A DNA stretch of 64,000 nucleotides from Brevibacterium aurantiacum (GTDB lineage Bacteria > Actinomycetota > Actinomycetes > Actinomycetales > Brevibacteriaceae): positions 1 through 64,000 of the forward strand of contig NZ_VLTK01000002.1 in assembly GCF_007558825.1 (NCBI RefSeq). Direction: 5' to 3'. A program made the translations under genes and the position numbers. Of the stretch, positions 18,203 to 26,553 are shown in pieces (positions within the stretch are counted from its first letter, which is position 1; the number at the start of each line of letters is the position of its first letter). Below the pieces are notes generated by a model that was given only the letters and a program-made list of their open reading frames with translations, did no database searches and had not been told where the DNA came from.

Positions 18203-19498
18203 GTGTCAGCGAAAATGGTGGAGATGCACACTTCTCCTCACCCTCGGACCCATCGCCATCCAGTTCTGTTGGGACTGCTGGAGGCACTGCGAATCGACCT
18301 CATCGTCGTTCCCGCGGCTTTCGTCATCGCCACCGTCTTCTGGATCATCGGCCTCGGCTCACAGTTGCCGTATTCGATCATCTCGGAGTGGGCGTTCGCC
18401 CTGTGGGGCGTCGTCCACGGACTGAACGTGTCGACGATGGGCTTCGACTTCTCTCTGGCGCCGAGCCTGGTCACGTTGGGCGTGTGGTTCTTCTTCGCCA
18501 CCGGTGCCAAGCGGCTGGTCGCGCGCTTCACAGAAGCAGATCCCGATGACGCCGATGGCCTGGACACATCCTGGTGGAAGCAGGTCCTTCTCGCGGTGGC
18601 GACCTACGCCGTCGCCTATGCCGTGCCTCTGAGCGTATTGGCTCTTGTGGTGGGGGAGGGGACGCTGGCACCATGGGGCTTCTTCCGCCTTGCCCTCATG
18701 CTGCTGTCCGCCTCGGCGGCCGGCTTCCTGTGGGTCCGCGGTGTCGACGACATCCCACGGTTGCAGGATCTCGACAGCGAGGTGTGGGACTCAGGGGCCC
18801 GTCTGGTCAAGAGACTGCTCTGGGGAGCAGCATTCCTCTCGGTCCTCGTCATCGCCGTCGGCATCGTGCTGAGGTGGGACGAATTGACCCAATCGCTGCA
18901 GGGTTACAGCTCCCCGCTGTCTGCCGGTGTGGGTCTGCTGGTCATTCAGATTCTCTTTGCTCCGGGAATCCTCTTCGCCTCATTGTCCTGGATCGCAGGC
19001 ACAGGCGTGAGCGTGGGAGACGGGGCCCTGAGCTCGGTGTTCCATACTGCGGCAGGACCCGTTCCGCACGTTCCGGTGCTCCAGCTGCTCGTCGGCGACT
19101 ATCCAGAGTGGACGAACGCGGCGCCGGTGCTGCTCGTACTGCTCGGAATCCTCAGCGTCATCCTCGGGCGAGATCATGCCCGCCTGGTGATGCTGGCTTC
19201 ATGGCCCGGTCTGGCCACTGCGGCAGTCAAGCTCTTCGTCGTGCTCCAGGTCCTTGCGATCTTCGCTCAAGGTGCCATGGGGCCCGTGGGCCTCTCGAGG
19301 TTCGGACCCTCGCCGCTGACATCTGCGGTGGTCATCACCGCATGGGTGGTGCTGGGGATGGCCGGGGGTCTGTTCCTGACCAGGCTCTCGGATATGCAGG
19401 CCGGAGCCAGGGCCGCCGATGAGGAAGACGGCATCGACGACGAGCCCTTCGGTCACATCGCCGATGAACGAAGCGCCGACTATTCAGACGAAGACTGA
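18203..19498 (+). CDS. DUF6350 family integral membrane protein
   Basis: A 431-residue polytopic membrane protein, with roughly nine or ten hydrophobic helices beginning LIVVPAAFVIATVFWIIGLG. It matches the actinobacterial DUF6350 family, which typically sits upstream of purN; some members are called cell-division PerM-like proteins. The tail after residue 400 is acidic and cytoplasmic. The GTG at 18203 is used since GGAAGAGGG lies five bases upstream. The last codons and stop are part of a short direct duplication. The function is not established. Confidence 0.8.
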   Translation: MSAKMVEMHTSPHPRTHRHPVLLGLLEALRIDLIVVPAAFVIATVFWIIGLGSQLPYSIISEWAFALWGVVHGLNVSTMGFDFSLAPSLVTLGVWFFFATGAKRLVARFTEADPDDADGLDTSWWKQVLLAVATYAVAYAVPLSVLALVVGEGTLAPWGFFRLALMLLSASAAGFLWVRGVDDIPRLQDLDSEVWDSGARLVKRLLWGAAFLSVLVIAVGIVLRWDELTQSLQGYSSPLSAGVGLLVIQILFAPGILFASLSWIAGTGVSVGDGALSSVFHTAAGPVPHVPVLQLLVGDYPEWTNAAPVLLVLLGILSVILGRDHARLVMLASWPGLATAAVKLFVVLQVLAIFAQGAMGPVGLSRFGPSPLTSAVVITAWVVLGMAGGLFLTRLSDMQAGARAADEEDGIDDEPFGHIADERSADYSDED

Positions 19499-19518
19499 GC
19501 TCAGACGAAGTACTGAGT
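19484..19518. repeat. Short tandem duplication across a stop codon
   Basis: TCAGACGAAGACTGAGC (19484-19500) is followed at once by a near copy TCAGACGAAGTACTGAGT. The first copy contains the DUF6350 stop codon. Confidence 0.6.
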
Positions 19519-19605
19519 CGGGCGCGAGGACTGGCGGCGAAGACCGGCATCGGTCCAAACGGGGAGAGCTGAGCCGGATGACCGAGGCTCCGGTCAGCGG
19601 AGGCC

Positions 19606-20052
19606 TCAGTTCGTTCCGGGCAGTTCCTGGCCGGTCAGCTGCTTGAACCAATCGCCGAGGCCGGTCTGATATTCCGTCGTGCAGGAGAGCTGGGCCTGCT
19701 GCGTGATGGCATCGCGCACGCACTCCTCATACTTCGACTGGACTGGCCAGAGGACAACGGACGACAGCGTCGAGAAGATGAGGTAGAGGCTGAGCAGGCC
19801 GCCCAGAATGCCCAGGGACATGTTGCGCTTCTGCTTCGTCCTGACCACGGCGATGATGTAGCGGATTGACCACACGATGGCCGCAATGGCGAATGCAATC
19901 GCCGCGACCTTGAACGGAAGCGGATACGTGAACGTCAGGACGGAGGCGAGGATCAACAGGATCAGGACCAGGCCGTGTCGAGCGGGCGCGGCCTGCTTCT
20001 CCTCTTCGGGAGTGGGCGCGCTTTTCTCTTCAGTATTGTTTGGTGACGTCAC
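19606..20052 (-). CDS. Small hypothetical membrane protein
   Basis: A 148-residue protein with an acidic, charged N-terminus, then three predicted membrane helices: LVLILLILASVLTFTYPL, VAAIAFAIAAIVWSIRYII and GILGGLLSLYLIFSTL. After these comes a short outside region with two cysteines (CVRDAIT and LSCTTEYQ), which could form a disulphide. I do not recognise the family with confidence. The layout (membrane core plus small cysteine-bearing tail) is seen in many actinobacterial proteins near pur genes. The GTG start has no clear ribosome binding site. It is divergent from purN and convergent with the DUF6350 gene. Confidence 0.75.
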   Translation of the reverse strand: MTSPNNTEEKSAPTPEEEKQAAPARHGLVLILLILASVLTFTYPLPFKVAAIAFAIAAIVWSIRYIIAVVRTKQKRNMSLGILGGLLSLYLIFSTLSSVVLWPVQSKYEECVRDAITQQAQLSCTTEYQTGLGDWFKQLTGQELPGTN

Positions 20053-20147
20053 AGCAATAGTTTGTCACAGTCCACTGACAAAAGCCTTGGCGGAGGTCAG
20101 CATCCGCATTCTTGAGGCCCGCGACCGACAGCAGATGATTCAAACGT

Positions 20148-20153
20148 TAGAAT
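20148..20153 (+). promoter_or_regulatory. -10 box for purN
   Basis: TAGAAT ends exactly six bases before the GTG start of purN; no Shine-Dalgarno is present, so a leaderless mRNA is likely. Confidence 0.6.
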
Positions 20154-20159
20154 GGGTCC

Positions 20160-20780
20160 GTGCGCATCGTTCTTCTGGCATCCGGCTCGGGTACCCTCAC
20201 GCAGGCAGTCATCGACGCATTCGCCGAATCGGAGCATGGAGTCGAGATCGTCGGGGTCGGTTCCGACTCACAGACGGCGGGTGTGGTCGACCGGGCGAAA
20301 GCCCACTCGATCCCCACTTTCGTCGTGCGACCCAAGGACTGCGCAAGTCGTGAGGACTGGAACATCCAATTGCGCGACGCCGTCGCGGACCTGTCGCCCG
20401 ATTGGGTGATCTCCGCAGGATTCATGCGGATCCTCGGCCCGGATTTCATTGCGGCCTTTCACAACCGGATCATCAACACACATCCGGCTCTGCTGCCAGC
20501 ATTCCCCGGCGCCCACGGAGTCCGTGATGCGCTTGCCCACGGTGTGCGCATCACAGGAGGCACCATCCACCTCGTCGACTCCGGGGTCGATACGGGCCCG
20601 ATCATCACCCAGTTCGCGGTTCCCGTCGGCGACGAGGACACAGAAGACACGGTGCACGAACGCATCAAAATCCAGGAGAGAGCCGAGCTCGTCCGTCTCC
20701 TGACCCACCTCGCCCACAACGACCTCGTCATCGATGGGCGGCATGTCAGCGGATATGCCACCTCGGCGTCCCCAGCCTGA
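20160..20780 (+). CDS. purN: Phosphoribosylglycinamide formyltransferase
   Basis: A 206-residue enzyme of de novo purine synthesis, transferring formyl from 10-formyl-tetrahydrofolate to GAR. Seen: [15 protein letters not shown] for phosphate binding, AGFMRILGP, the catalytic block [16 protein letters not shown] with its Asn and His, and [10 protein letters not shown] with the catalytic Asp. The usual serine in the first G-S-G-S/T-N-L loop is replaced by G-S-G-T-L-T, a minor change. The GTG start is fixed by the -10 box six bases upstream. purH follows after 49 bases with its own strong ribosome binding site, so purN and purH are probably one unit. Confidence 0.95.
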   Translation: MRIVLLASGSGTLTQAVIDAFAESEHGVEIVGVGSDSQTAGVVDRAKAHSIPTFVVRPKDCASREDWNIQLRDAVADLSPDWVISAGFMRILGPDFIAAFHNRIINTHPALLPAFPGAHGVRDALAHGVRITGGTIHLVDSGVDTGPIITQFAVPVGDEDTEDTVHERIKIQERAELVRLLTHLAHNDLVIDGRHVSGYATSASPA

Positions 20781-20829
20781 CCCACGCACCAACCGCACGA
20801 AACGGCAATCGAGCCTTCAAGGAGGACTT

Positions 20830-22413
20830 GTGACAGGAACCCGCGCGATCAAGAGAGCGCTCGTCAGCGTCTACGACAAATCGGGATTGGAGGACCTGGC
20901 CCGCGGACTGCAAGCCGCCGGTGTGCAGATCGTGTCCACCGGTTCGACAGCAGCGAAGATCGCCGAGGCGGGCGCTGCGGTCACGAAGGTCGAAGAGCTG
21001 ACAGGATTCCCCGAATGCCTGGAAGGCCGGGTGAAGACACTGCACCCGCGAGTCCACGCCGGCATCCTCGCCGATTCGCGCAAGCCGGATCACATGAGCC
21101 AGCTCGAAGAGCTCGAGATCGAGCCCTTCGACCTCGTCATCGTCAACCTCTACCCCTTCGCTGAAACGGTGGCCAGTGGAGCCGGCTTCGACGACTGTGT
21201 GGAGCAGATCGACATCGGTGGTCCCTCCATGGTGCGGGCAGCGGCGAAGAACCACCCGAGTGTCTCCGTCATCACTGATCCCAGCGACTACCCTGCTGTC
21301 ATCGAAGCGGCACAGGGACAGGGCTTCGATCTCGACGCCAGGCGAGGCTTCGCCGCCCGCGCCTTCGCCCACACTGCTGCCTATGACACGGCCGTTGCTT
21401 CCTGGTTCGCATCCGAACTCACTTCCGGTGCACAGCAGGCTGAAGCCGAAGATGCAGCCTCGGCCACGGGCAAGCCCGCCTTCGCTGGTGTGACTGGGGA
21501 GAAGCTGAGAGACCTGCGCTACGGCGAGAACCCTCATCAGGCAGCGGCAGTGTATTCCGATGGCACCCGTGGAATCGCCGGTGCGAAGCTGCTGGGCGGC
21601 AAGGCGATGTCCTACAACAATTACACGGACACCGATGCTGCGATCCGCGCGGCGTTCGACTTCGACCGTCCGGCAGTGGCGATCATCAAACACGCCAACC
21701 CCTGCGGAATCGCCGTGGCTGATACTGCGGCCGCCGCACACAAGGCAGCCCACGAATGCGACTCTCTGTCCGCCTACGGTGGTGTCATTGCGACCAACCG
21801 GGAGGTCGACGCCGAGCTGGCTGCCTCGATCAAGCCGATCTTCACCGAGTGTCTGGCCGCACCTTCCTTCTCTGCCGAAGCACTGGAGCTGCTGTCGAGC
21901 AAGAAGAACCTGCGCCTGCTCGAACTCGGCGACGTCGACTTCGCACCTGCGGAGATCAAGCCGATCACCGGCGGGTTCCTCGTCCAAGACCGGGATGCGT
22001 TCCAGGCCGACGGTGATGCTTCGGAGAACTGGACCCTGGCCGCAGGCGCAGCCGCGACCGCCGAGGTTCTGGCCGATCTGGAATTCGCCTGGAAGGCCTG
22101 CCGTGCAGTGAAGTCCAACGCCATTCTCGTGGCCAAGGACGGCGCGTCCGTGGGCGTGGGCATGGGCCAGGTCAACCGAGTCGACTCGGCGAAGCTGGCT
22201 GTCGAACGTGCAGGGGAGGAGAGGGCCACCGGCGCCGTGGCCGCCTCGGATGCCTTCTTCCCCTTCGCCGACGGTATGCAGATCCTCATCGACGCCGGTA
22301 TCAGTGCGATTGTGCAGCCGGGTGGCTCGATCCGCGATGATGAGGTCGTCGAAGCGGCCGAGAAGGCGGGGATCACCATGTACCTGACCGGGAGTCGCCA
22401 TTTCTTCCACTGA
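20830..22413 (+). CDS. purH: Bifunctional AICAR transformylase / IMP cyclohydrolase
   Basis: A 527-residue enzyme for the last two steps of IMP synthesis. The N-terminal MGS-like cyclohydrolase domain shows [32 protein letters not shown] and [11 protein letters not shown]. The C-terminal formyltransferase part has [21 protein letters not shown] with the catalytic lysine, IKHANPCG with the catalytic histidine, and ends [13 protein letters not shown]. The GTG at 20830 is preceded by AAGGAGG five bases away. The end of the gene overlaps the probable ATT start of the next gene. Confidence 0.97.
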   Translation: MTGTRAIKRALVSVYDKSGLEDLARGLQAAGVQIVSTGSTAAKIAEAGAAVTKVEELTGFPECLEGRVKTLHPRVHAGILADSRKPDHMSQLEELEIEPFDLVIVNLYPFAETVASGAGFDDCVEQIDIGGPSMVRAAAKNHPSVSVITDPSDYPAVIEAAQGQGFDLDARRGFAARAFAHTAAYDTAVASWFASELTSGAQQAEAEDAASATGKPAFAGVTGEKLRDLRYGENPHQAAAVYSDGTRGIAGAKLLGGKAMSYNNYTDTDAAIRAAFDFDRPAVAIIKHANPCGIAVADTAAAAHKAAHECDSLSAYGGVIATNREVDAELAASIKPIFTECLAAPSFSAEALELLSSKKNLRLLELGDVDFAPAEIKPITGGFLVQDRDAFQADGDASENWTLAAGAAATAEVLADLEFAWKACRAVKSNAILVAKDGASVGVGMGQVNRVDSAKLAVERAGEERATGAVAASDAFFPFADGMQILIDAGISAIVQPGGSIRDDEVVEAAEKAGITMYLTGSRHFFH

Positions 22414-22759
22414 GAAGACGAGGGCCCACCCACCACGCCATGCCAGGCGTGGGCGAGGCCCGATCGCCAAGCGCTGGATCTATTGGAAACGGCGCTACTC
22501 GAACCCCGTACTCCGCGACTGGGCTCTCCTGGGCTGTCTGCTGGGCATCTTGATTGCGGCCGCATGCACCATCATCGACTTCCGCCTCGGCGCGATCGTC
22601 ATGGCCGTCGTGCCGGCTGGGCTGGCGACGATGCGTGCGATGCCCCCGCCCTGGGACGAGGTCTGGACCAATCGATCGAAGAGCGTCGACATCGGAACGG
22701 GCCTGTTCTTCGCCCTGGTTCTCGTGGCGTTGGCCTTCATCGTTCCGGAGTCACGCTGA
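22400..22759 (+). CDS. DUF3017-like small membrane protein, probable ATT start
   Basis: About 119 residues with three hydrophobic segments: [36 protein letters not shown] and [15 protein letters not shown]. The character and pur-gene neighbourhood fit the actinobacterial DUF3017 family; the function is unknown. The reading frame is open from 22388, but no ATG, GTG or TTG occurs before the TTG at 22550, which would cut the first helix in half. The only sensible earlier start is ATT at 22400, five bases after GGGAG (22390-22394) and overlapping the purH stop by 14 bases. It gives the natural-looking N-terminus [13 protein letters not shown]. If ATT is not used, a sequence error or TTG 22550 must be considered. 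Confidence 0.65.
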   Translation: MSSTEKTRAHPPRHARRGRGPIAKRWIYWKRRYSNPVLRDWALLGCLLGILIAAACTIIDFRLGAIVMAVVPAGLATMRAMPPPWDEVWTNRSKSVDIGTGLFFALVLVALAFIVPESR

Positions 22760-22860
22760 AGCTACCGAGAGTCGAAATACCGTTACTTTGTGCATTCCCT
22801 GAGAAAGCCGAAAGTTCGGTTACACCAGAGCCGAATAAGTGGCAGGGTGAGTGGTGTAAG

Positions 22861-22878
22861 AAGGTTCGAAAGAACCTT
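22861..22878. promoter_or_regulatory. Inverted repeat upstream of the MT0933-like gene
   Basis: AAGGTTC-gaaa-GAACCTT is a perfect 7-bp inverted repeat 20 bases before the start codon. It could be a GAAA-loop hairpin in the 5' leader or an operator. Confidence 0.45.
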
Positions 22879-22898
22879 TTCCATTGAAGGGAGACAGT

Positions 22899-23081
22899 AT
22901 GGGACTCGACGATCTGACAAACAAAGCCAAGGACGCCATGAATAGCGACAAGGGTGAAGAATTCAGCGATCAGGGTCTTGACAAGGCTACTGACTTCGCC
23001 AATGACAAGACCGGCGGCAAGTTCGAAGACCAGATTAACCAGGGTCGCGACGGAGTCGACGGAAAACTTGGCAACGACTGA
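22899..23081 (+). CDS. MT0933-like (antitoxin-family) small protein
   Basis: A 60-residue, highly charged, probably helical or disordered protein. It resembles the MT0933-type antitoxin family (mycobacterial Rv0909): an MGLDDLTNKAKD start followed by DKATDFANDKTGGKF and DQINQGRDGVD. The matching SRPBCC-fold toxin (Rv0910 type) is not present next to it, so it is an orphan or has another job, such as a stress protein like the CsbD-like gene at 37896. The ATG has GAAGGGAG seven bases upstream; an in-frame TTG at 22884 is not needed. A strong terminator follows. Confidence 0.78.
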   Translation: MGLDDLTNKAKDAMNSDKGEEFSDQGLDKATDFANDKTGGKFEDQINQGRDGVDGKLGND

Positions 23082-23114
23082 CTTTTAAATCCATCGCCGC
23101 GTCTGGCATGGAGA

Positions 23115-23148
23115 AGCGCCGAGGTGAATGTATGTTCACCTCGGCGCT
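23115..23148. terminator. Intrinsic terminator
   Basis: AGCGCCGAGGTGAA (23115-23128), a six-base loop and the exact complement (23135-23148) are followed by TTTACTT. It ends the small MT0933-like gene and may stop antisense reading from uvrD. Confidence 0.85.
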
Positions 23149-23250
23149 TTACTTGTGTCTGCAGGCCTGATTTTCATCTTCAGGCCTGCGATCCGAAGGT
23201 CGGCAGACGGTCGGAAGAGCGAGAGCGGGATTCTCCCCGTCGCGGCTATC

Positions 23251-25830
23251 TCAGCCGAGCTTTTCGATGGGGGCGTAGCGCAGCAGGAGACGCTTCGTTC
23301 CCAGGGAGCCGAAGTCGACGACCGCCACTGTCTTGTCTCCGACGCCGTTGACCTCAGTCACGGTGCCGAGGCCGAAGGACTCGTGCGAGACCTTCTCGCC
23401 CACCGACACGGTGATGACCTCTCGGTTGGGCCGGATCCGATTCGGGAAACCGGCCACAGGAGACGAGGAGCTCGCGGACCCTGAGCGTGAGCGAGACGAA
23501 TCGCCCGAGCCCCGAGAGGAACCGAATCCGCCGCCGCGCGAGCCGCTGTAGCCGTGGCCGCCCCCGCCGTAGCCGCCGGAAGAGAAGCCGCCGCCGACGC
23601 TGGATGAGAAGGTGCCGGTGCTCTCCCATTCGATGAGATTCTCGGGAATCTCAGCGAGGAACCGGCTCGGTGGGTTGTACTGCGGCTGACCCCACATGCT
23701 GCGCGTCTCCGCGCGAGTGACGATCAGACGCTGCCGGGCTCGGGTCAGACCCACATAGGCAAGACGACGTTCTTCTGAGAGCTCATTGGGATTCTCGAAG
23801 GAACGCGCATGCGGGAAGCCACCATCCTCGAGGCCGGTGAGGAAGACGACCGGGAACTCCAGACCCTTCGCTGTGTGCAGGGTCATGAGAGTGACCTGTC
23901 CCAGTTCGGCATCGGGGATCTGATCCGTGTCGGAGGCCAGCGCCACCTGCTCGAGGAAGGCCTCGATCGACGAATTGCCGGCGGCAGCAGCCGCTGGACT
24001 CTGCACATCCGCATCGCCCTCGGTGCTCCCACCGTCAGCTTGGGCTTCGCCCTCGGCGTTCTTGCTCACCGCCGATTCGAACTCGGCATCACCGGAAGCA
24101 GCCTCAGACGCGACTTCGGAACCAGCCGCGGTTCCTGTCTCTGCCTCAGCGTCGGCTTCATCAGCGTCATCACCCGTTGCAGCGAGGGCCTGCGTGGCGA
24201 CGAAGTCTTCAGCCACGGCTACGAGCTCGGCGAGGTTGTCGACACGCGACTCGTCCTGCGGGTCCGTGCTCTTCTGCAGTGACTCGAGGTAACCGCTCTG
24301 CTCGAGGATCGCCTCGATGACGCGCGACAGCGGGGCTGCCTCGGCGGTGGCTGCCAGATCACGCATGAGGTCGTAGAACTTCGACACAGAGGTCTTCGCC
24401 CGGGCAGACAGATGGACGATCTCATCAAGACGCCCCAGCGCCGAGTAGAAGCTGATGCCCTCACGATCGGCGAAGTCCGCGACGATGCCCTCAGTGCGGT
24501 CACCGATGGAGCGTTTCGGGACGTTGAGGATGCGACGCAGGTTCACATCGTCATCTGGATTGGCGACCACGCGCAGATACGCGAGGGCATCCTTGATCTC
24601 CTTGCGCTCGTAGAATCGTGTGCCTCCGACGACCTTGTACGGGATGCCGGAGCGCACCAGAGCATCCTCAATGGCGCGGGACTGAGCATTGGTGCGGTAG
24701 AAGACTGCGAAGTCACCATAGGTGTACTTGTCATTGTCGATGAGCTCATCGACCCGGTCGACGATGAAGCGGGCCTCCGACTGCTCGTTCTCCGCTACCC
24801 AGCCGACGATGGATTCGCCCGTGCCTTCCGATGTCCACAGCTTCTTGTCCTTGCGGTCCTGATTGTTCGAAATCACAGCGTTCGCAGCATCGAGGATGTT
24901 CTGCGTGGAGCGATAGTTCTGCTCCAGCAGAATCGTCTCCGCATCGGGGAAGTCCTTCTCGAACTCCACGATGTTGCGCACAGTCGCCCCACGGAAGGCG
25001 TAGATCGACTGGTCAGCGTCACCGACGACGGTCAGCTCTGCGCCGGTGGCGCCACCAGCCCCGTCGCCGGCCAGAGACTTGATGAGAGCGTATTGGGCCG
25101 GGTTCGTGTCCTGGTACTCGTCGACGAGGATGTGCCGGAACCTTCTGCGGTAGAAATCTGCCACTTCAGGGAAGGCACCGAAGAGATGAACGGTCTCGGC
25201 AATGAGGTCATCGAAGTCGAAGGCATTGGCCAGACGCAGGCGAGAGGTGTAGCGCCTGAACACATCGGCGAGGACTTCATCAGCGGGGTTGTTCGGCCGG
25301 GGAGTGAAGTCATCCGGCGTCTGCAGGTCATTCTTGAGATTGGAGATCCTATGCAGCATCGACCGAGGCGTGTACTTCTTCGTGTCGATTCCGAGTTCTT
25401 TGAGGATCTGAGACACGAGCCGCTGAGCATCCTGGGCATCGTAGATCGTGAAGTTGGTCTTCATGCCCAGCACCTTGGCCTCACGGCGGAGGATGCGCAC
25501 ACATGAGGAGTGGAAGGTCGAGACCCACATCGCTCGCGAAGCGGGTCCGACGATGGAGCGCACGCGCTCAGCCATCTCCTTGGCCGCCTTGTTGGTGAAC
25601 GTGATCGCCAGGACCTCACCGGGGTGTGCCCGACCGGTCGCCAGAGCATAGGCGATGCGTCTGGTCAGCACGGTGGTCTTACCCGAACCGGCGCCCGCTA
25701 CGATGAGGAGCGGGGAACCCGTATGGGCAACGGCCTCGCGCTGTCGCGGGTTGAGTCCGGTGAGGAGTTCGGCCGCACGTGAGTCGGCTCCCGGAGTGGC
25801 TTCTTCGATGTTTTCAGCTGCAGCAGTCAT
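23251..25830 (-). CDS. pcrA: ATP-dependent DNA helicase UvrD/PcrA
   Basis: About 859 residues, a superfamily 1A 3'-5' helicase for repair and fork clearance. Present are the Q motif LNPRQREAV, Walker A GAGSGKTT (46-53), motif Ia TFTNKAAKEM, motif II DEYQDTN, motif III GDADQSIYAFRGA, motif IV QNYRST, motif V HTAKGLEFPVVF and motif VI YVGLTRAR. The C-terminus is a Gly/Ser-rich tail followed by a Tudor-like domain with GEKVSHESFGLGTV. A 70-residue Ala/Glu/Asp/Gly-rich insert (about 548-620) lies before SIEAFLEQV. ATG 25830 is the best start; an in-frame GTG at 25926 would add 32 residues. No ribosome binding site is obvious. Confidence 0.95.
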   Translation of the reverse strand: MTAAAENIEEATPGADSRAAELLTGLNPRQREAVAHTGSPLLIVAGAGSGKTTVLTRRIAYALATGRAHPGEVLAITFTNKAAKEMAERVRSIVGPASRAMWVSTFHSSCVRILRREAKVLGMKTNFTIYDAQDAQRLVSQILKELGIDTKKYTPRSMLHRISNLKNDLQTPDDFTPRPNNPADEVLADVFRRYTSRLRLANAFDFDDLIAETVHLFGAFPEVADFYRRRFRHILVDEYQDTNPAQYALIKSLAGDGAGGATGAELTVVGDADQSIYAFRGATVRNIVEFEKDFPDAETILLEQNYRSTQNILDAANAVISNNQDRKDKKLWTSEGTGESIVGWVAENEQSEARFIVDRVDELIDNDKYTYGDFAVFYRTNAQSRAIEDALVRSGIPYKVVGGTRFYERKEIKDALAYLRVVANPDDDVNLRRILNVPKRSIGDRTEGIVADFADREGISFYSALGRLDEIVHLSARAKTSVSKFYDLMRDLAATAEAAPLSRVIEAILEQSGYLESLQKSTDPQDESRVDNLAELVAVAEDFVATQALAATGDDADEADAEAETGTAAGSEVASEAASGDAEFESAVSKNAEGEAQADGGSTEGDADVQSPAAAAAGNSSIEAFLEQVALASDTDQIPDAELGQVTLMTLHTAKGLEFPVVFLTGLEDGGFPHARSFENPNELSEERRLAYVGLTRARQRLIVTRAETRSMWGQPQYNPPSRFLAEIPENLIEWESTGTFSSSVGGGFSSGGYGGGGHGYSGSRGGGFGSSRGSGDSSRSRSGSASSSSPVAGFPNRIRPNREVITVSVGEKVSHESFGLGTVTEVNGVGDKTVAVVDFGSLGTKRLLLRYAPIEKLG

Positions 25831-25965
25831 GTCCGGATCAACGATACCGTCAGCGACTGACGCAGAGAAAAGGCCAGTGGGATAGGCAGAGAAAAAGCTC
25901 CCGCCGGCGACCTTGACCAACTGCACGGGTCGCCAGCGGAGCCGGACCCGTCTGGGGCGAGAACC

Positions 25966-26385
25966 TCAGTGGACGAAGACGGCCACCAGCACGTTGATGA
26001 TCGCGCCGGCGAAGACCAGGTGAGCCAGCGTCGCCGAGGGATTCTTCACCGCTGTCGACACGGCTGTGTCGGCGTCGCCTCCAGCCGGGGAGGCCCCCGC
26101 AGCCGGAGCGGAGGCGAAGGCCTTCTGCTTCTTAATGCCGATGAATGCGAAGACGGTGACGAGAATCGCAATGAGGAGCTTGATGCCGAGCTTCATGTGG
26201 TTGACTTCGTCATCGCCCATCTCTGCCAACCCCATCAGCAGAAGCCCGGTGATCAGCTGAAGGTAGGCGCCGTGCAGCATGCCGGGAGCAACTTTGGGAG
26301 AGCGGATGAGGGCGAAATATCCGCCCACAATGATCGCCATTCCGATCAGATGCAGGGCTACTAGAATCTCGCGAAGAATTTCCAT
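25966..26385 (-). CDS. Small integral membrane protein
   Basis: A 139-residue protein with four hydrophobic helices: ILVALHLIGMAIIVGGYFAL, LQLITGLLLMGLAEM, LLIAILVTVFAFIGI and LAHLVFAGAIINVLVAVFV. An Ala/Gly/Pro-rich loop lies before the last helix. The conserved-looking histidine in the first helix and the general pattern recall heme-binding or CopD/Fe-S membrane proteins, but this is only an impression; I do not recognise the family. The ATG at 26385 is used: TACGAT (26393-26398) ends seven bases upstream, while the ATG at 26394 overlaps it. It is divergent from tRNA-Gln. Confidence 0.75.
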   Translation of the reverse strand: MEILREILVALHLIGMAIIVGGYFALIRSPKVAPGMLHGAYLQLITGLLLMGLAEMGDDEVNHMKLGIKLLIAILVTVFAFIGIKKQKAFASAPAAGASPAGGDADTAVSTAVKNPSATLAHLVFAGAIINVLVAVFVH

Positions 26386-26392
26386 ACGGTTC

Positions 26393-26398
26393 ATCGTA
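26393..26398 (-). promoter_or_regulatory. -10 box for the small membrane protein gene
   Basis: TACGAT on the minus strand ends seven bases before ATG 26385, giving a leaderless arrangement. Confidence 0.45.
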
Positions 26399-26448
26399 GT
26401 GGCATGATGGTGTCTCGTGAGCGCGGGCCCTCAACTGGTGCACGCTGT

Positions 26449-26520
26449 TCCGCCCTGGTGTAATGGCAGCACGCCGGCCTTTGGAGCCGTGTGGTATAGG
26501 TTCGAATCCTATGGGCGGAG
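26449..26520 (+). tRNA. tRNA-Gln (UUG)
   Basis: A 72-base cloverleaf. Acceptor arm TCCGCCC pairs with GGGCGGA, followed by discriminator G. The D stem is GTG/CAC. The anticodon loop CTTTGGA gives anticodon TTG for CAA codons, and the T arm is ATAGG-TTCGAAT-CCTAT. The outermost anticodon-stem pair is a C-T mismatch. CCA is not encoded. It lies 33 bases before the glmU start and may be transcribed with it. Confidence 0.92.
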
Positions 26521-26553
26521 CTGGCCCAATCCGACTTGCGAAGGATCCAACAC

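Noticed and set aside
20746..22470. 574-residue minus-strand open frame across purH
   Set aside because: Shadow of purH; no motif and no start signal.
26449..26520. tRNA-Gln as an integration site
   Set aside because: No integrase, direct repeat of the tRNA 3' end or foreign DNA is seen next to it.
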